DNA from: Candidatus Competibacteraceae bacterium
Lineage (GTDB): Bacteria > Pseudomonadota > Gammaproteobacteria > Competibacterales > Competibacteraceae
NCBI GenBank assembly: GCA_016713505.1
Contig: JADJPA010000001.1
Location: 930,001-994,000, forward strand
Direction of reading: 5' to 3'
DNA: 64,000 nt
Positions 1 through 8,793 of this stretch are shown here, one piece after another. The first letter of the stretch is position 1, and the number at the start of each line of letters is the position of its first letter. Position numbers and translations under genes: made by a program. The notes beneath the pieces were generated by a model that was given only the letters and a program-made list of their open reading frames with translations, did no database searches and was not told the DNA's origin.

Positions 1-58
1 TCGGCGGGCGGATGAAATCCCCGTCTTGAGGGCCGTCATCGAACCCAGGATCGGCCAT
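1..58 (-). CDS. N-terminus of an unidentified protein, cut by the window edge
   Basis: Reading leftwards from an ATG whose first base is at 58, the frame stays open to the window edge and encodes MADPGFDDGPQDGDFIRPP. An AGGAA ribosome-binding-like sequence lies about 6 bases before the ATG. Nineteen residues rich in Asp, Gly and Pro are too few to name a family. The downstream part of the gene lies outside the window, so the call rests only on start codon, RBS and open frame. Confidence 0.4.
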   Translation of the reverse strand, partial: MADPGFDDGPQDGDFIRPP

Positions 59-159
59 GGTGTTCCTACGGATTATTTTGAACCATAACGCAACGGCCCC
101 GCCCGAAAAAGCGCCGGACAGGGCCGAGGTTGCATCGCGTGATCAAGCGAAGGCGACCG

Positions 160-597
160 TCACGCCATGATCGCGCGCAGGTGCTCCCGCTGCTTTAAGG
201 TCGCTTCGAATTCCTGCTCCTCCAGCGCCAGGGCATCGCGCGCGGAAACCATGCCCAGCGGCTTGCCGTTTTCGGCCACTGGAACGTGGCGGAACCCGTG
301 TTCGTACATCAGGTGCAAGGCGTACAAAAACGGCTTGTCCGGATGCACGGTGACCGGATCGAGCGTCATGACCGTGGACAGCGGGGTGTTGTCCGGGTCG
401 AGCCCTTCGGCGATCACCCGAAACAGCGCGTCCCGCTCGGTGAAGATGCCCACCAGGTGGCCGTGTTCCACGACGAGCAAAGCGCCGACGCGAGTTTGCC
501 GCATCAAGCGTGCGGCTTCGCCCACGGTGGTTTTCGCTTGCGCGGTGGCCAAGACTTTTTGGTGAGCGACAATGCTGCGGAGAGTGCGTTGAGGCAT
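160..597 (-). CDS. CBS-domain pair protein
   Basis: A 145-residue protein made almost entirely of two CBS domains. The first (about residues 10-65) contains TVGEAARLMRQ and GIFTERDALF; the second (about 75-130) contains HGFRHVPVAENGKP and GMVSARDAL. CBS pairs bind adenine nucleotides or S-adenosylmethionine and usually act as regulatory or energy-sensing modules; no catalytic or membrane domain is attached, so the partner is unknown. The ATG at 597 is preferred over upstream codons because GGAGAT sits 6 bases before it and the CBS fold starts just after. The upstream flank is a very AT-rich region, unlike the gene itself. The ligand cannot be predicted. Confidence 0.85.
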   Translation of the reverse strand: MPQRTLRSIVAHQKVLATAQAKTTVGEAARLMRQTRVGALLVVEHGHLVGIFTERDALFRVIAEGLDPDNTPLSTVMTLDPVTVHPDKPFLYALHLMYEHGFRHVPVAENGKPLGMVSARDALALEEQEFEATLKQREHLRAIMA

Positions 598-1294
598 CGT
601 AATATCTCCTGATCTTGAGGGAAAGTAGAGGTAAAAAAGGTGATTCTCCTCAAATTTGCCAAAGTCTCTCAAGGCGTTGAGAGCCTTGGCTTATCTCTCT
701 CGGTGATCGGGTTTTTTTACGGGAATCCGTTAGTTCTATTTCCCATCTTATACAAAATTTTTGACGGTTGCACGACTTTTTTCTTGCGGTTTTATGATGG
801 GCTTATTCATTGTTATCGCGTGTTTTCAAATTATGGATTGATTAAAAAGAGCCTTAATTTATATTTATATGATTGATTTATAATCAATAATTTTAGAATA
901 AAACAAGCGTGTAAATCCTGTGGTTATTTCTGATTCAGCGGCTTTTGATGCATTAAAATGGTGCATTCAGGGATTGAGTCTAATGCATCGAGAGCATCTT
1001 ATAAAACTAAAAGAGGCTGAATGGGAGATGAACAAACCTATCTCGCAAGAGTTTGATCGAGGTATTGGGAGTGTTTAATTAGGGCTGGATGGGGCCTGCG
1101 CCGCCGCCCGCGGACGCGGTGAAAGACCGGCTCATCGCCGCGATCGCGCCGGTTTGGGCGCTTCAGACCGCCGGCTGTTAATAGTCGGTCGGACGCGCTA
1201 ACCTAGAATTGATCGGCCATCGCGGCCAAGCGTCGGTGGCCGTTGGTTGGACCGTGGCTTTTCGAACGCTCGACCGCAACCCAGGATCACGCTC
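598..1294. other. Long intergenic region with an AT-rich island
   Basis: Nearly 700 bases separate the CBS gene from the acyl-CoA dehydrogenase gene. About 640-1080 is strikingly AT-rich in a GC-rich window, then composition returns to GC-rich at about 1085. Apart from one coding-like 52-codon frame (920-1078) and a 30-codon frame just after it (1089-1181), no gene, tRNA or clear repeat is visible. The island could be an acquired fragment, a remnant of a decayed gene, or an unusually AT-rich control region. A frame at 640-876 exists but its Phe/Leu/Tyr-heavy translation looks non-coding. Confidence 0.6.
920..1078 (+). CDS. Possible small or remnant ORF in the AT-rich island
   Basis: A GTG-initiated frame of 52 codons ending in TAA. 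The translation has a normal soluble composition: MVISDSAAFDALKWCIQGLS, then a charged stretch with HREHLIKLKEAEWEMN, ending in DRGIGSV. It looks more protein-like than other frames nearby and would form one or two helices. No ribosome-binding site of quality precedes it and the frame is open for only six more codons upstream, so it may be the tail of a degraded gene. I do not recognise the family. Its AT-rich codon usage differs from both flanking genes. Confidence 0.22.
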   Translation: MVISDSAAFDALKWCIQGLSLMHREHLIKLKEAEWEMNKPISQEFDRGIGSV

Positions 1295-3097
1295 ATGCCC
1301 AGCTATACCGCTCCCGTGCGCGACATGCAGTTCATTTTGCACGAGCTGCTCAAGATCGAACGCTATCACGAGGTTCTCGCCGGTTTTTCGGAAGCGACCC
1401 CGGACACCGTAACCGCCATTCTGGAAGGCGCGGCTCAGGTCAGTCAGGAAATCCTGCAACCGCTCAATCAAGTCGGCGACCGCGAAGGCTGCCGGTTGGA
1501 AAACGGTCAGGTCATCACGCCAGCGGGGTTCAAAGCTGCTTACCAAGCCGTTGCGGAGGGCGGTTGGACCGGCTTGACCGGCCATCCAGATCACGGCGGC
1601 CAGGGTCTGCCCTACGTGCTGGGGCTGGCGGTCAACGAAATGATGGCTTCCGCCAACATGGCGTTTACCATGTACCCCGGCTTGACCGGCGGCGCCATGG
1701 AAGCGATTGAGATCGGCGGCACCGCAGCGCAAAAAGCGCTCTATTTACCGAAGATGGTTTCCGGTCAGTGGACCGGCACCATGAACCTGACCGAAGCGCA
1801 TTGCGGCACCGATTTGGGGCTGCTGCGCACCAAGGCCGAACCGCGGGCGGACGGCAGCTATCGGCTGACCGGCTCCAAGATTTTTATTTCGGCCGGCGAA
1901 CACGATCTGGCCGAAAACATCATCCATCTGGTGCTGGCCAGAATCCTCGGTGGGCCGGACGGGGTCAAGGGCATCAGTTTGTTCATCGTGCCTAAAATCC
2001 TGGTTAAGCCCGACGGCGGTCTGGGCGAGCGTAATGCGGTGAGCTGTGGTTCCATCGAGGAAAAAATGGGTATCCACGGCAATTCGACCTGCGTGATGAA
2101 TTACGATGGCGCGACCGGCTACTTGATCGGTGAGGCGCACCAAGGTCTCAAGACCATGTTCATCATGATGAATGCGGCGCGGTTGGGCGTGGCGGTGCAA
2201 GGCTTGAGCCAGGCTGAGGCCGCTTATCAGAACGCGCTGGCCTACTGTCGGGAGCGCTTGCAGGGACGCTCGCTGCGCGGGCCGAAATTTCCCGACCGGC
2301 CGGCCGATCCCATCATCGTGCATCCCGACATCCGCCGGATGCTGATGACGGTCAAGGTGTTCAAGGAGGGTGCCCGCGCCTTGGCGTACTGGGCCGGATT
2401 GACGGTGGACATCATCCGCAAGCATCCCGAATCCGAGACCCGCCGCAAGGCGGAGGATTTGTTGGGCTTGCTGACGCCGGTCATGAAAGCCTATTTCACC
2501 GACATGGGGTTCAACGCCGCGAATCTGTGCCTGCAATGCTTCGGCGGGCACGGTTACATCGCCGAATGGGGCATGGAGCAGTTCGTGCGCGACGCCCGCA
2601 TCACCCAGATTTACGAAGGCGCCAACGGCATTCAGGCGTTGGACTTGATCGGCCGTAAACTGCCGGCCAACAAGGGGCGGGCGATCCAGTTTTTCTTTGC
2701 GGTCGCGGGCGAATTTTGCGAGAAGTACCGGGACAACGCCTCGCTGTCGCCGTTCGTCAAGCCGCTGGCCGGCGCGCTGGAACAGCTGGTCGAGGCCACC
2801 CGCTGGCTGATGCGACATGCGATTTCCGATCCGGATAACGGCGGCGCGGCGTCGATGGATTATCTGTACATAATGGCGCTGGTGGCGCTGGGTTATCAGT
2901 GGGCGCAGGTGGCCCGCATCTGTCAGAACCAGCTTTCCAATCCCGATGACGACAGCTTCGACCGGCGGTTTTATCAGAACAAACTGGTCTGCGCGACCTT
3001 CTTCATGGAAAAGGTATTGCCGGAAACGACAGCGCATCTAGCCAAGATCAAAGCCGGTGCCGATTCCTTGATGACGCTGCCGGCCGATGCGTTTTAG
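1295..3097 (+). CDS. Acyl-CoA dehydrogenase, large FadE/DmdC-like type
   Basis: A 600-residue flavoprotein expected to oxidise an acyl-CoA thioester to the trans-2-enoyl-CoA with FAD. It is longer than the 380-residue short-chain enzymes and matches the 600-residue class that includes DmdC-like proteins, with an added N-terminal segment and a C-terminal helical domain. Visible features are FAD/acyl-binding motifs TGTMNLTEAHCGTDLG and GSKIFISAGEHD, and the catalytic glutamate in QIYEGANGIQALDL near residue 455. The ATG at 1295 is chosen because homologues begin MPSYTAPVRDMQF and an AGGA lies 8 bases upstream. It stands alone, so the chain-length or methylthio-substrate preference cannot be told from context. 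Confidence 0.92.
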   Translation: MPSYTAPVRDMQFILHELLKIERYHEVLAGFSEATPDTVTAILEGAAQVSQEILQPLNQVGDREGCRLENGQVITPAGFKAAYQAVAEGGWTGLTGHPDHGGQGLPYVLGLAVNEMMASANMAFTMYPGLTGGAMEAIEIGGTAAQKALYLPKMVSGQWTGTMNLTEAHCGTDLGLLRTKAEPRADGSYRLTGSKIFISAGEHDLAENIIHLVLARILGGPDGVKGISLFIVPKILVKPDGGLGERNAVSCGSIEEKMGIHGNSTCVMNYDGATGYLIGEAHQGLKTMFIMMNAARLGVAVQGLSQAEAAYQNALAYCRERLQGRSLRGPKFPDRPADPIIVHPDIRRMLMTVKVFKEGARALAYWAGLTVDIIRKHPESETRRKAEDLLGLLTPVMKAYFTDMGFNAANLCLQCFGGHGYIAEWGMEQFVRDARITQIYEGANGIQALDLIGRKLPANKGRAIQFFFAVAGEFCEKYRDNASLSPFVKPLAGALEQLVEATRWLMRHAISDPDNGGAASMDYLYIMALVALGYQWAQVARICQNQLSNPDDDSFDRRFYQNKLVCATFFMEKVLPETTAHLAKIKAGADSLMTLPADAF

Positions 3098-3193
3098 GAT
3101 TTTATGGAAGCGGCTACACTCTAAGTCGAGCAAGATCTCTGTCTTGCTCGTTTGGCCATCGATAACGGTATTACTTTTAGGGAAGCCCAAACC

Positions 3194-3601
3194 ATGTCTA
3201 AAATAACTTCGACCCTGATGGCGGTAACGCTCGGCGCAACGTTGGCCGGCTGCGCTCCCCCGCCTTCCTATTACACGACGCAGCCGATGCATCAGTCGAC
3301 CCGGCATGAAAGGCTATTGATGGATGCTGGGTTCAACGTCCGGCAGGCCGACAGCCCGCGCCGGGAGGCGCTCCTGAACCGGTTGCCGCCGAACCGAATG
3401 CTGGTGCGTTATCGCAACGAAAGACCTGTCTACGTCTATTCCGACCCGCAATCCTGCCGCTGTTTGTATGTCGGCAACGAGAGGGCTTATCAGAACTATC
3501 GCCGCTTGGCCAGCGAACAAAATTTGGTTGGCGATCAATATACGGCGGGACGGTACGACGAGCCCGGCGCGGATTGGGATGCCTGGGGATCGGATTGGTA
3601 A
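3194..3601 (+). CDS. Small putative lipoprotein
   Basis: A 135-residue protein with a classic lipoprotein signal: MSKITSTLMAVTLGATLAGC, with the lipobox LAGC giving Cys20 as the lipidated residue. The mature part starts with a Pro-rich linker and contains a Tyr/Arg-rich segment with RYRNERPVYVYSDPQSCRC, then an acidic C-terminus rich in Asp and Trp. It should be anchored in the outer or inner membrane facing the periplasm. The Asp-free +2 residue (Ala) fits outer-membrane sorting by Lol. The ATG at 3194 is chosen because it starts the signal peptide. No family beyond conserved hypothetical lipoprotein is recognised. Confidence 0.8.
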   Translation: MSKITSTLMAVTLGATLAGCAPPPSYYTTQPMHQSTRHERLLMDAGFNVRQADSPRREALLNRLPPNRMLVRYRNERPVYVYSDPQSCRCLYVGNERAYQNYRRLASEQNLVGDQYTAGRYDEPGADWDAWGSDW

Positions 3602-3664
3602 GTTGATTTGATAGCTAACACCGGGCAACTCCGGCGGATCGATTGGCGGGTTGCGGCCTAACTC

Positions 3665-4528
3665 GTGGCGCTGGCTCGCTATCACCTGGGTTGTCCGGTT
3701 TGGAGCAATCGCGATTGGGCCGGTAAACTATTTACCGCCGATGCCAAGCCCCGCGATTTTCTGCGGCAGTATTCCGCGGTGTTCGACACCGTGGAAGGCA
3801 ACAACTGTTTTTACGGGTTGCCGAAACCGGAAACCGTGCTGCGCTGGCGGGATGAAGCCGCACCGGGCTTTCGGTTCTGCTTCAAATTCCCGCGCGCGAT
3901 CAGTCACGATAGGCGCTTGCGCGAAACGGCGGCGGCAACGACTGAATTTGTCGAGCGCCTGACCCCGCTGGCCGAGGCGGGCCGGTTGGGACCGAGTTTC
4001 CTGCAATTGCCGCCCGGTTTTGGTCCGAAGGATCTAGCGGCATTGGGCGACTATCTGAGCGCGCTCCCCCAGGATTTTCAATGCGCCGTCGAAGTGCGGC
4101 ATCCGGCCTTCTTCGCCAAGGGCGAGGAGGAACGCCAACTGAACCGGCTGTTGCTGGAACGTGGCGTGGATCGGGTGATGCTGGATAGCCGCTCCTTGTT
4201 CGCCGCCGATCCGGTCGATGCCGACACGCGCGGCGCGCAAAGCAAGAAACCCCGCTTGCCGGTCCATGCCATCAGCTTGGGACCGCGCCCGTTTATCCGC
4301 TTCATCGGCCAAGACGAGCCGGAATTGAACCGGCTTTTTCTGGAGCCTTGGCTGGATAAGCTGGCCTTGTGGCTCGGTGAAGGCCGAGAACCTTATGTGT
4401 TCATGCACACCCCCAACAGTCGTCGGGCTCCAGAGTTAGCGCGGTTGTTCCACGAGCTGCTGCGGGCGCGCTGTTCGGATGTCGGCGAGTTGCCGGCTTG
4501 GCTTGGGGAAGTCCAGCCGACAGCCTAA
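3665..4528 (+). CDS. DUF72 family protein (YecE-like)
   Basis: A 287-residue TIM-barrel-type protein of the DUF72/YecE family. Typical family features are an N-terminal GCPVWSNRDWAGKLF, the NNCFYGLPKPETVLRW segment, FCFKFPRAISHDRRL, and PSFLQLPPGFGP followed by CAVEVRHPAFF. The reaction is not established for the family; structural similarity suggests a phosphodiesterase- or nuclease-like barrel, which is inference. The start is a GTG at 3665 with no good ribosome-binding site; no ATG lies close by in frame. It follows the lipoprotein gene by 63 bases and precedes rnhB by 129 bases, so it may be transcribed alone. Confidence 0.85.
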   Translation: MALARYHLGCPVWSNRDWAGKLFTADAKPRDFLRQYSAVFDTVEGNNCFYGLPKPETVLRWRDEAAPGFRFCFKFPRAISHDRRLRETAAATTEFVERLTPLAEAGRLGPSFLQLPPGFGPKDLAALGDYLSALPQDFQCAVEVRHPAFFAKGEEERQLNRLLLERGVDRVMLDSRSLFAADPVDADTRGAQSKKPRLPVHAISLGPRPFIRFIGQDEPELNRLFLEPWLDKLALWLGEGREPYVFMHTPNSRRAPELARLFHELLRARCSDVGELPAWLGEVQPTA

Positions 4529-4657
4529 TCGGAATCGCTTGAGAGGGCGGCCAACGCGAGCGCGGCGCTCGGTTGCGAGCGGATCGCGACGCTTCGAAAG
4601 GATCGATTGGATTAAACTTAGCGCTCTTGCGTCGCTTCGGTTGAATGGATAGCCGCC

Positions 4658-5251
4658 ATGACTGATTTCCTGTTGATCGCCGGCGTGGACGAAGCCGGAC
4701 GCGGTCCTTTGGCCGGACCCGTTTTCGCCGCCGCCGTTATCCTCGATCCCGCTCGGCCGATCGTGGGCTTGGCCGATTCCAAAAAACTCAGCGCGGCTCG
4801 ACGCGAGCGCTTGGCCGATGAAATTCGCATCAAAGCGTTGGCGTGGGCGTTGGGCTGGGCCGACGTGGCAGAGATCGATCGGATAAATATCCTGCACGCT
4901 TCGCTGCTGGCGATGCGGCGTGCGGTGATGGCGTTGAGCGTGATGCCGGAACGAGCGTTGATCGACGGCAATCGCTGTCCTGTTCTGACCTGTCCCAGTC
5001 AAGCGATCATCCGAGGCGATAGCAGCGTGCCGGCCATCAGCGCGGCCTCGATTCTGGCCAAGGTCGCGCGGGATGCAAAGATGTGCCAATTGCATGATTG
5101 TTATCCCCAATACGATTTTGCCCGCCACAAAGGTTACCCGACCGCCGCTCATTTGGAGGCGTTGCGCCGTCATGGGCCTTGTCCCGAACATCGCCGTTTT
5201 TTCGCGCCCGTCGCGGCCTGGTGGCAAACGGTTTTAGAGGTTTCGTCATGA
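4658..5251 (+). CDS. rnhB: Ribonuclease HII
   Basis: A 197-residue enzyme that cuts the RNA strand of RNA-DNA hybrids and removes single misincorporated ribonucleotides. The acidic active site is visible: GVDEAGRGPLAGPV (Asp11, Glu12), the LIDGN motif near residue 108, and AASILAKVARD. C-terminal QYDFARHKGYPTAAH is also typical. Its stop overlaps the dnaE start by four bases (ATGA), so the two are co-transcribed and translationally coupled. This rnhB-dnaE pairing is common in gammaproteobacteria, where lpxA/lpxB usually precede it; here a DUF72 gene does. Full length, no oddity. Confidence 0.97.
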   Translation: MTDFLLIAGVDEAGRGPLAGPVFAAAVILDPARPIVGLADSKKLSAARRERLADEIRIKALAWALGWADVAEIDRINILHASLLAMRRAVMALSVMPERALIDGNRCPVLTCPSQAIIRGDSSVPAISAASILAKVARDAKMCQLHDCYPQYDFARHKGYPTAAHLEALRRHGPCPEHRRFFAPVAAWWQTVLEVSS

Positions 5252-8200
5252 CCGCGCCCTTCGTCCACCTGCGCTTGCACACCGAATATTCGCTGGTCGA
5301 TGGGTTGATCCGCATCAAAAAGTTGGTCAAAGAGGTGGCCCTCGCCGATATGCCGGCCGTCGCGGTGACCGATATGAGCAATCTGTTCGCGCTGATTAAA
5401 TTCTACAAGGCGGCGCTCGGCGCGGGCGTCAAGCCCATCGTTGGGGTGGAGGCGTGGGTAGGGCGGAATAACGAGTCCTTTCGCCTGGTGCTGCTCTGTC
5501 AAAATTTGAGCGGCTATCGCAATCTGACTCGACTGGTGAGCCGCAGCTTTCTCGAAGGCCAGCAGCGCGGCGTACCGGTGATCGACTACGCCTGGCTGGA
5601 TGGCAATACCGAGGGCTTGATTGCGCTGTCCGGCGGTCGTGACGGCGAGCTGGGGCAGGCGTTGCTCAACGACCGAGGCGAACAGGCGAAGCGCGATCTG
5701 GCCGGTTGGCGGCGGCTATTCCCCGACCGCTTTTATCTGGAAGTGCAGCGCACCGGCCGTCCGCAAGAAGCCGAATATCTGGAAGCGGCGCTGGATTTGG
5801 CGGCGGCGACCGGCACTCCGCTGGTGGCGACCAACGACGTGTGTTTCCTCCAGCGCGACGATTTCGAAGCGCACGAGGCGCGGGTGTGCGTCTATGAGGG
5901 CGCGACGGTGGACGATCCGCGCCGGCCGCGCCGTTACAGCGAACAGCAGTATTTGCGCACTCCGGCGGAGATGGCGGAACTGTTCGCCGATCTGCCGGAA
6001 GCGCTGGAAAACAGCGTCGAAATCGCCCGCCGCTGCAACCTGCGCCTGGAATTGGGCAAAAACGTGCTGCCGGATTTTCCGGTGCCGGCCGGCCTGACCG
6101 CCGAGGCGTATTTCTCCACCCAGGCCCGCGCGGGTCTGGAGCAACGCTTGCGGCGGTTGCTCGATCCCGCCGCGCCCGATTTCGCCGAACGCCGCCAGCC
6201 CTACGACGAACGGCTGGCGGAAGAACTCGGCGTCATCATCCAGATGGGGTTTCCCGGCTATTTTCTGATCGTCGCCGACTTCATCCGCTGGGCGCGCGAA
6301 AACGGGGTGCCGGTCGGGCCGGGGCGCGGTTCCGGCGCGGGTTCGCTAGTCGCTTACGCGCTCGGTATCACCGATCTGGACCCGCTGGCTTACGATCTTT
6401 TGTTCGAGCGCTTCCTGAATCCCGAACGGGTGTCGATGCCGGATTTCGACATCGACTTTTGCATGGAAGGCCGCGACCGGGTGATCGACTACGTGGCCCA
6501 GCGCTACGGTCGCGACCGAGTGTCTCAGATCGCCACCCACGGCACCATGGCGGCCAAGGCGGTGGTGCGCGACGTGGGCCGGGTGTTGGGCCATCCCTAC
6601 GGCTTCGTGGATCGCATCGCCAAGCTGATTCCGTTCGAGATCGGCATGACGCTCGACAAGGCCATCGAGCGGGAAGCGGAGCTGCGCCGGTTGTACGAGA
6701 CCGATCAGGAGGTGCGAGCCCTGCTCGAACTGGCGCGCAAGCTGGAAGGGTTGGCGCGCAACGTCGGCAAGCACGCCGGCGGGGTGGTGATCGCGCCGTC
6801 CGAACTGACCGATTTCTCGCCGCTCTACCGGGAACAAGGTGATGATTCCAGCCTCATCACCCAGTTCGACAAGGACGATGTGGAAGCGGCCGGGCTGGTG
6901 AAATTCGACTTCTTGGGTCTGCGGACGCTGACGATCATCGATTGGGCGGTGCAGACTTTGAACGAGCAGCGCCGAGCTGCGAGCGAGCCGCCGTTGGATA
7001 TCACCGGGATTCCGCTGGTGGATCGGGAGGCGTTCGATCTGCTGAAACGCCATCAAACCACGGCGGTATTTCAGTTGGAATCCAGCGGCATGAAGGATTT
7101 GATCCGCCGGCTGCAACCGGATTGTTTCGAGGACATCGTGGCGTTGGTGGCGCTGTTTCGGCCGGGTCCGCTGCAATCGGGCATGGTGGACGACTTCATC
7201 GACCGCAAGCACGGCCGCGCCCGCATCGAATATCCGCACTCCGCGCTGGCGACCATTCTCAAGCCGACCTACGGGGTGATTCTTTATCAAGAACAAGTGA
7301 TGCAGATCGCCCAAGTGCTGGCGGGTTACACGCTGGGCGGCGCGGATTTGTTGCGCCGGGCGATGGGTAAGAAAAAGCCCGAGGAGATGGCCAAGCAGCG
7401 CGAAATTTTCGTCAAGGGCTCGGTCGAGCGGGCGGTCGAGCCGGAAACGGCCTCTTATATTTTTGATTTGATGGAGAAATTTGCGGGCTACGGGTTTAAT
7501 AAAAGCCATAGCGCCGCCTACGCACTCGTTTCGTATCAAACCGCTTGGTTAAAAGCGCACCATCCGGCGGCCTTCATGGCGGCGGTGCTGTCGTCGGACA
7601 TGGACAAGACCGACAAGGTGGTGGTGTTCATCGAGGAATGCCGGCGCATGGGTCTCAAGCTTGCGCCGCCGGACATCAACCAATCCGAATACCGGTTTAC
7701 GGTCGGCGAGAGAGGCGAAATCCGCTACGGTTTGGGCGCGATCAAGGGGGCGGGCGAGGCGGTTATCGAACATCTTGTGGCGGAACGGCGGCGGGCGGGT
7801 CCGTATCGAGACTTGTTCGATCTGTGCCAGCGCGCTGATCTGCACAAACTCAACCGCCGGGTGTTGGATGCGCTGATCCGCTCCGGTGCGTTCGATGCGC
7901 TCGGCCCCAACCGCGCGACACTGGACAAGCACCTACCGGCGGCCTTGCAACTCGCCGAGCAACATTCCCGCAATGATTCGGCCGGTCAGAATGACCTGTT
8001 CGGCTTGGCCGCCGCCGAGAAAACGCCGGCGCAACCCTCGGCGGTCGCCGATGTGGCGGAATGGGATGAAGAGCAGCGCTTGCGCGGCGAAAAGGAAACG
8101 CTGGGCGTTTATCTGACCGGCCATCCGATTCACCGGGTTGCGGAGGAATTGGCGGCGCTCAACACCACGCCGTTGCGGACCGTGATGGAAAATGGCGGCT

Positions 8201-8763
8201 CGCGCCGGAACGGCAATCGTCAGGTGCTGATCGCCGGCTTGGTGGTCAGCGTGCGCACCCGCAACGCCAATCGGGGCGGTCGGATAGCGTTCGTGGTGTT
8301 GGACGACGCCAGCGGTCGCCTGGAAATCCGCGTCTTTCCCGAAACCTACGAACGTTACCGCGCCTTGATTGTGGAGGATGCCATTTTGGTGGTGCAAGGC
8401 GCGCTGGGTTGGGACGAGTTTAATCAAACCACCCGCTTGAACGTTGAAGGGGTGTTGAGCTTGGAAAGCGCGCGGGCCGAATACGCCCGGCGGTTGGTGC
8501 TAAAGATCGATGGCGAACGGCTCGAATCGGAAACGTTGCGGCAACTCGCGCAGCTTTTAACCGAGTATCGGTCGGAAGGGCGGTGCGCGGTGTGGGTGGA
8601 TTATCTCGGCTCCGGCGCGCGGGCGGAACTGGCGTTCGGATCGACTTGGCGGGTCAGACCCGACGCCGGCTTGCTCGATCGGTTGCGCGAGTTGCCCGGA
8701 GTGGAAGCGGTGCGGCTGGGGTATGAAGCCCAGCCCAGCATGGAGCGCAATAGTTTGGCTTGA
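5248..8763 (+). CDS. dnaE: DNA polymerase III alpha subunit
   Basis: A 1171-residue replicative polymerase, close to the usual 1160. The N-terminal PHP domain starts at FVHLRLHTEYSLVDGL. The polymerase aspartates are visible in PDFDIDFCMEGRDRV (Asp401 and Asp403) and KFDFLGLRTL (Asp554), matching the positions known in Escherichia coli. The tandem HhH region and an OB fold (about residues 990-1070) follow, and a C-terminal tau-binding region ends the protein. The start at 5248 overlaps rnhB by four bases; longer upstream readings would run inside rnhB. It should act in the core polymerase with DnaQ and HolE, neither of which is here. Confidence 0.98.
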   Translation: MTAPFVHLRLHTEYSLVDGLIRIKKLVKEVALADMPAVAVTDMSNLFALIKFYKAALGAGVKPIVGVEAWVGRNNESFRLVLLCQNLSGYRNLTRLVSRSFLEGQQRGVPVIDYAWLDGNTEGLIALSGGRDGELGQALLNDRGEQAKRDLAGWRRLFPDRFYLEVQRTGRPQEAEYLEAALDLAAATGTPLVATNDVCFLQRDDFEAHEARVCVYEGATVDDPRRPRRYSEQQYLRTPAEMAELFADLPEALENSVEIARRCNLRLELGKNVLPDFPVPAGLTAEAYFSTQARAGLEQRLRRLLDPAAPDFAERRQPYDERLAEELGVIIQMGFPGYFLIVADFIRWARENGVPVGPGRGSGAGSLVAYALGITDLDPLAYDLLFERFLNPERVSMPDFDIDFCMEGRDRVIDYVAQRYGRDRVSQIATHGTMAAKAVVRDVGRVLGHPYGFVDRIAKLIPFEIGMTLDKAIEREAELRRLYETDQEVRALLELARKLEGLARNVGKHAGGVVIAPSELTDFSPLYREQGDDSSLITQFDKDDVEAAGLVKFDFLGLRTLTIIDWAVQTLNEQRRAASEPPLDITGIPLVDREAFDLLKRHQTTAVFQLESSGMKDLIRRLQPDCFEDIVALVALFRPGPLQSGMVDDFIDRKHGRARIEYPHSALATILKPTYGVILYQEQVMQIAQVLAGYTLGGADLLRRAMGKKKPEEMAKQREIFVKGSVERAVEPETASYIFDLMEKFAGYGFNKSHSAAYALVSYQTAWLKAHHPAAFMAAVLSSDMDKTDKVVVFIEECRRMGLKLAPPDINQSEYRFTVGERGEIRYGLGAIKGAGEAVIEHLVAERRRAGPYRDLFDLCQRADLHKLNRRVLDALIRSGAFDALGPNRATLDKHLPAALQLAEQHSRNDSAGQNDLFGLAAAEKTPAQPSAVADVAEWDEEQRLRGEKETLGVYLTGHPIHRVAEELAALNTTPLRTVMENGGSRRNGNRQVLIAGLVVSVRTRNANRGGRIAFVVLDDASGRLEIRVFPETYERYRALIVEDAILVVQGALGWDEFNQTTRLNVEGVLSLESARAEYARRLVLKIDGERLESETLRQLAQLLTEYRSEGRCAVWVDYLGSGARAELAFGSTWRVRPDAGLLDRLRELPGVEAVRLGYEAQPSMERNSLA

Positions 8764-8793
8764 ATTCAGCTTCAATGCGCATGGTGTTCCCCC

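Noticed and set aside
640..876. Plus-strand 78-codon frame in the AT-rich island
   Set aside because: The translation is Phe/Leu/Tyr-heavy with no initiation signal; it overlaps the control region of the divergent CBS gene and looks like chance openness in AT-rich DNA.
1745..3037. Long minus-strand open frame opposite the acyl-CoA dehydrogenase
   Set aside because: The plus strand carries full family motifs and the minus reading is His/Arg/Gln-rich low-quality sequence. In GC-rich DNA such antisense frames arise from codon bias.
6346..7539. Long minus-strand open frame inside dnaE
   Set aside because: It lies entirely within the polymerase core and its translation is His/Arg/Gln-rich with no motif or ribosome-binding site. 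It is a shadow of dnaE.
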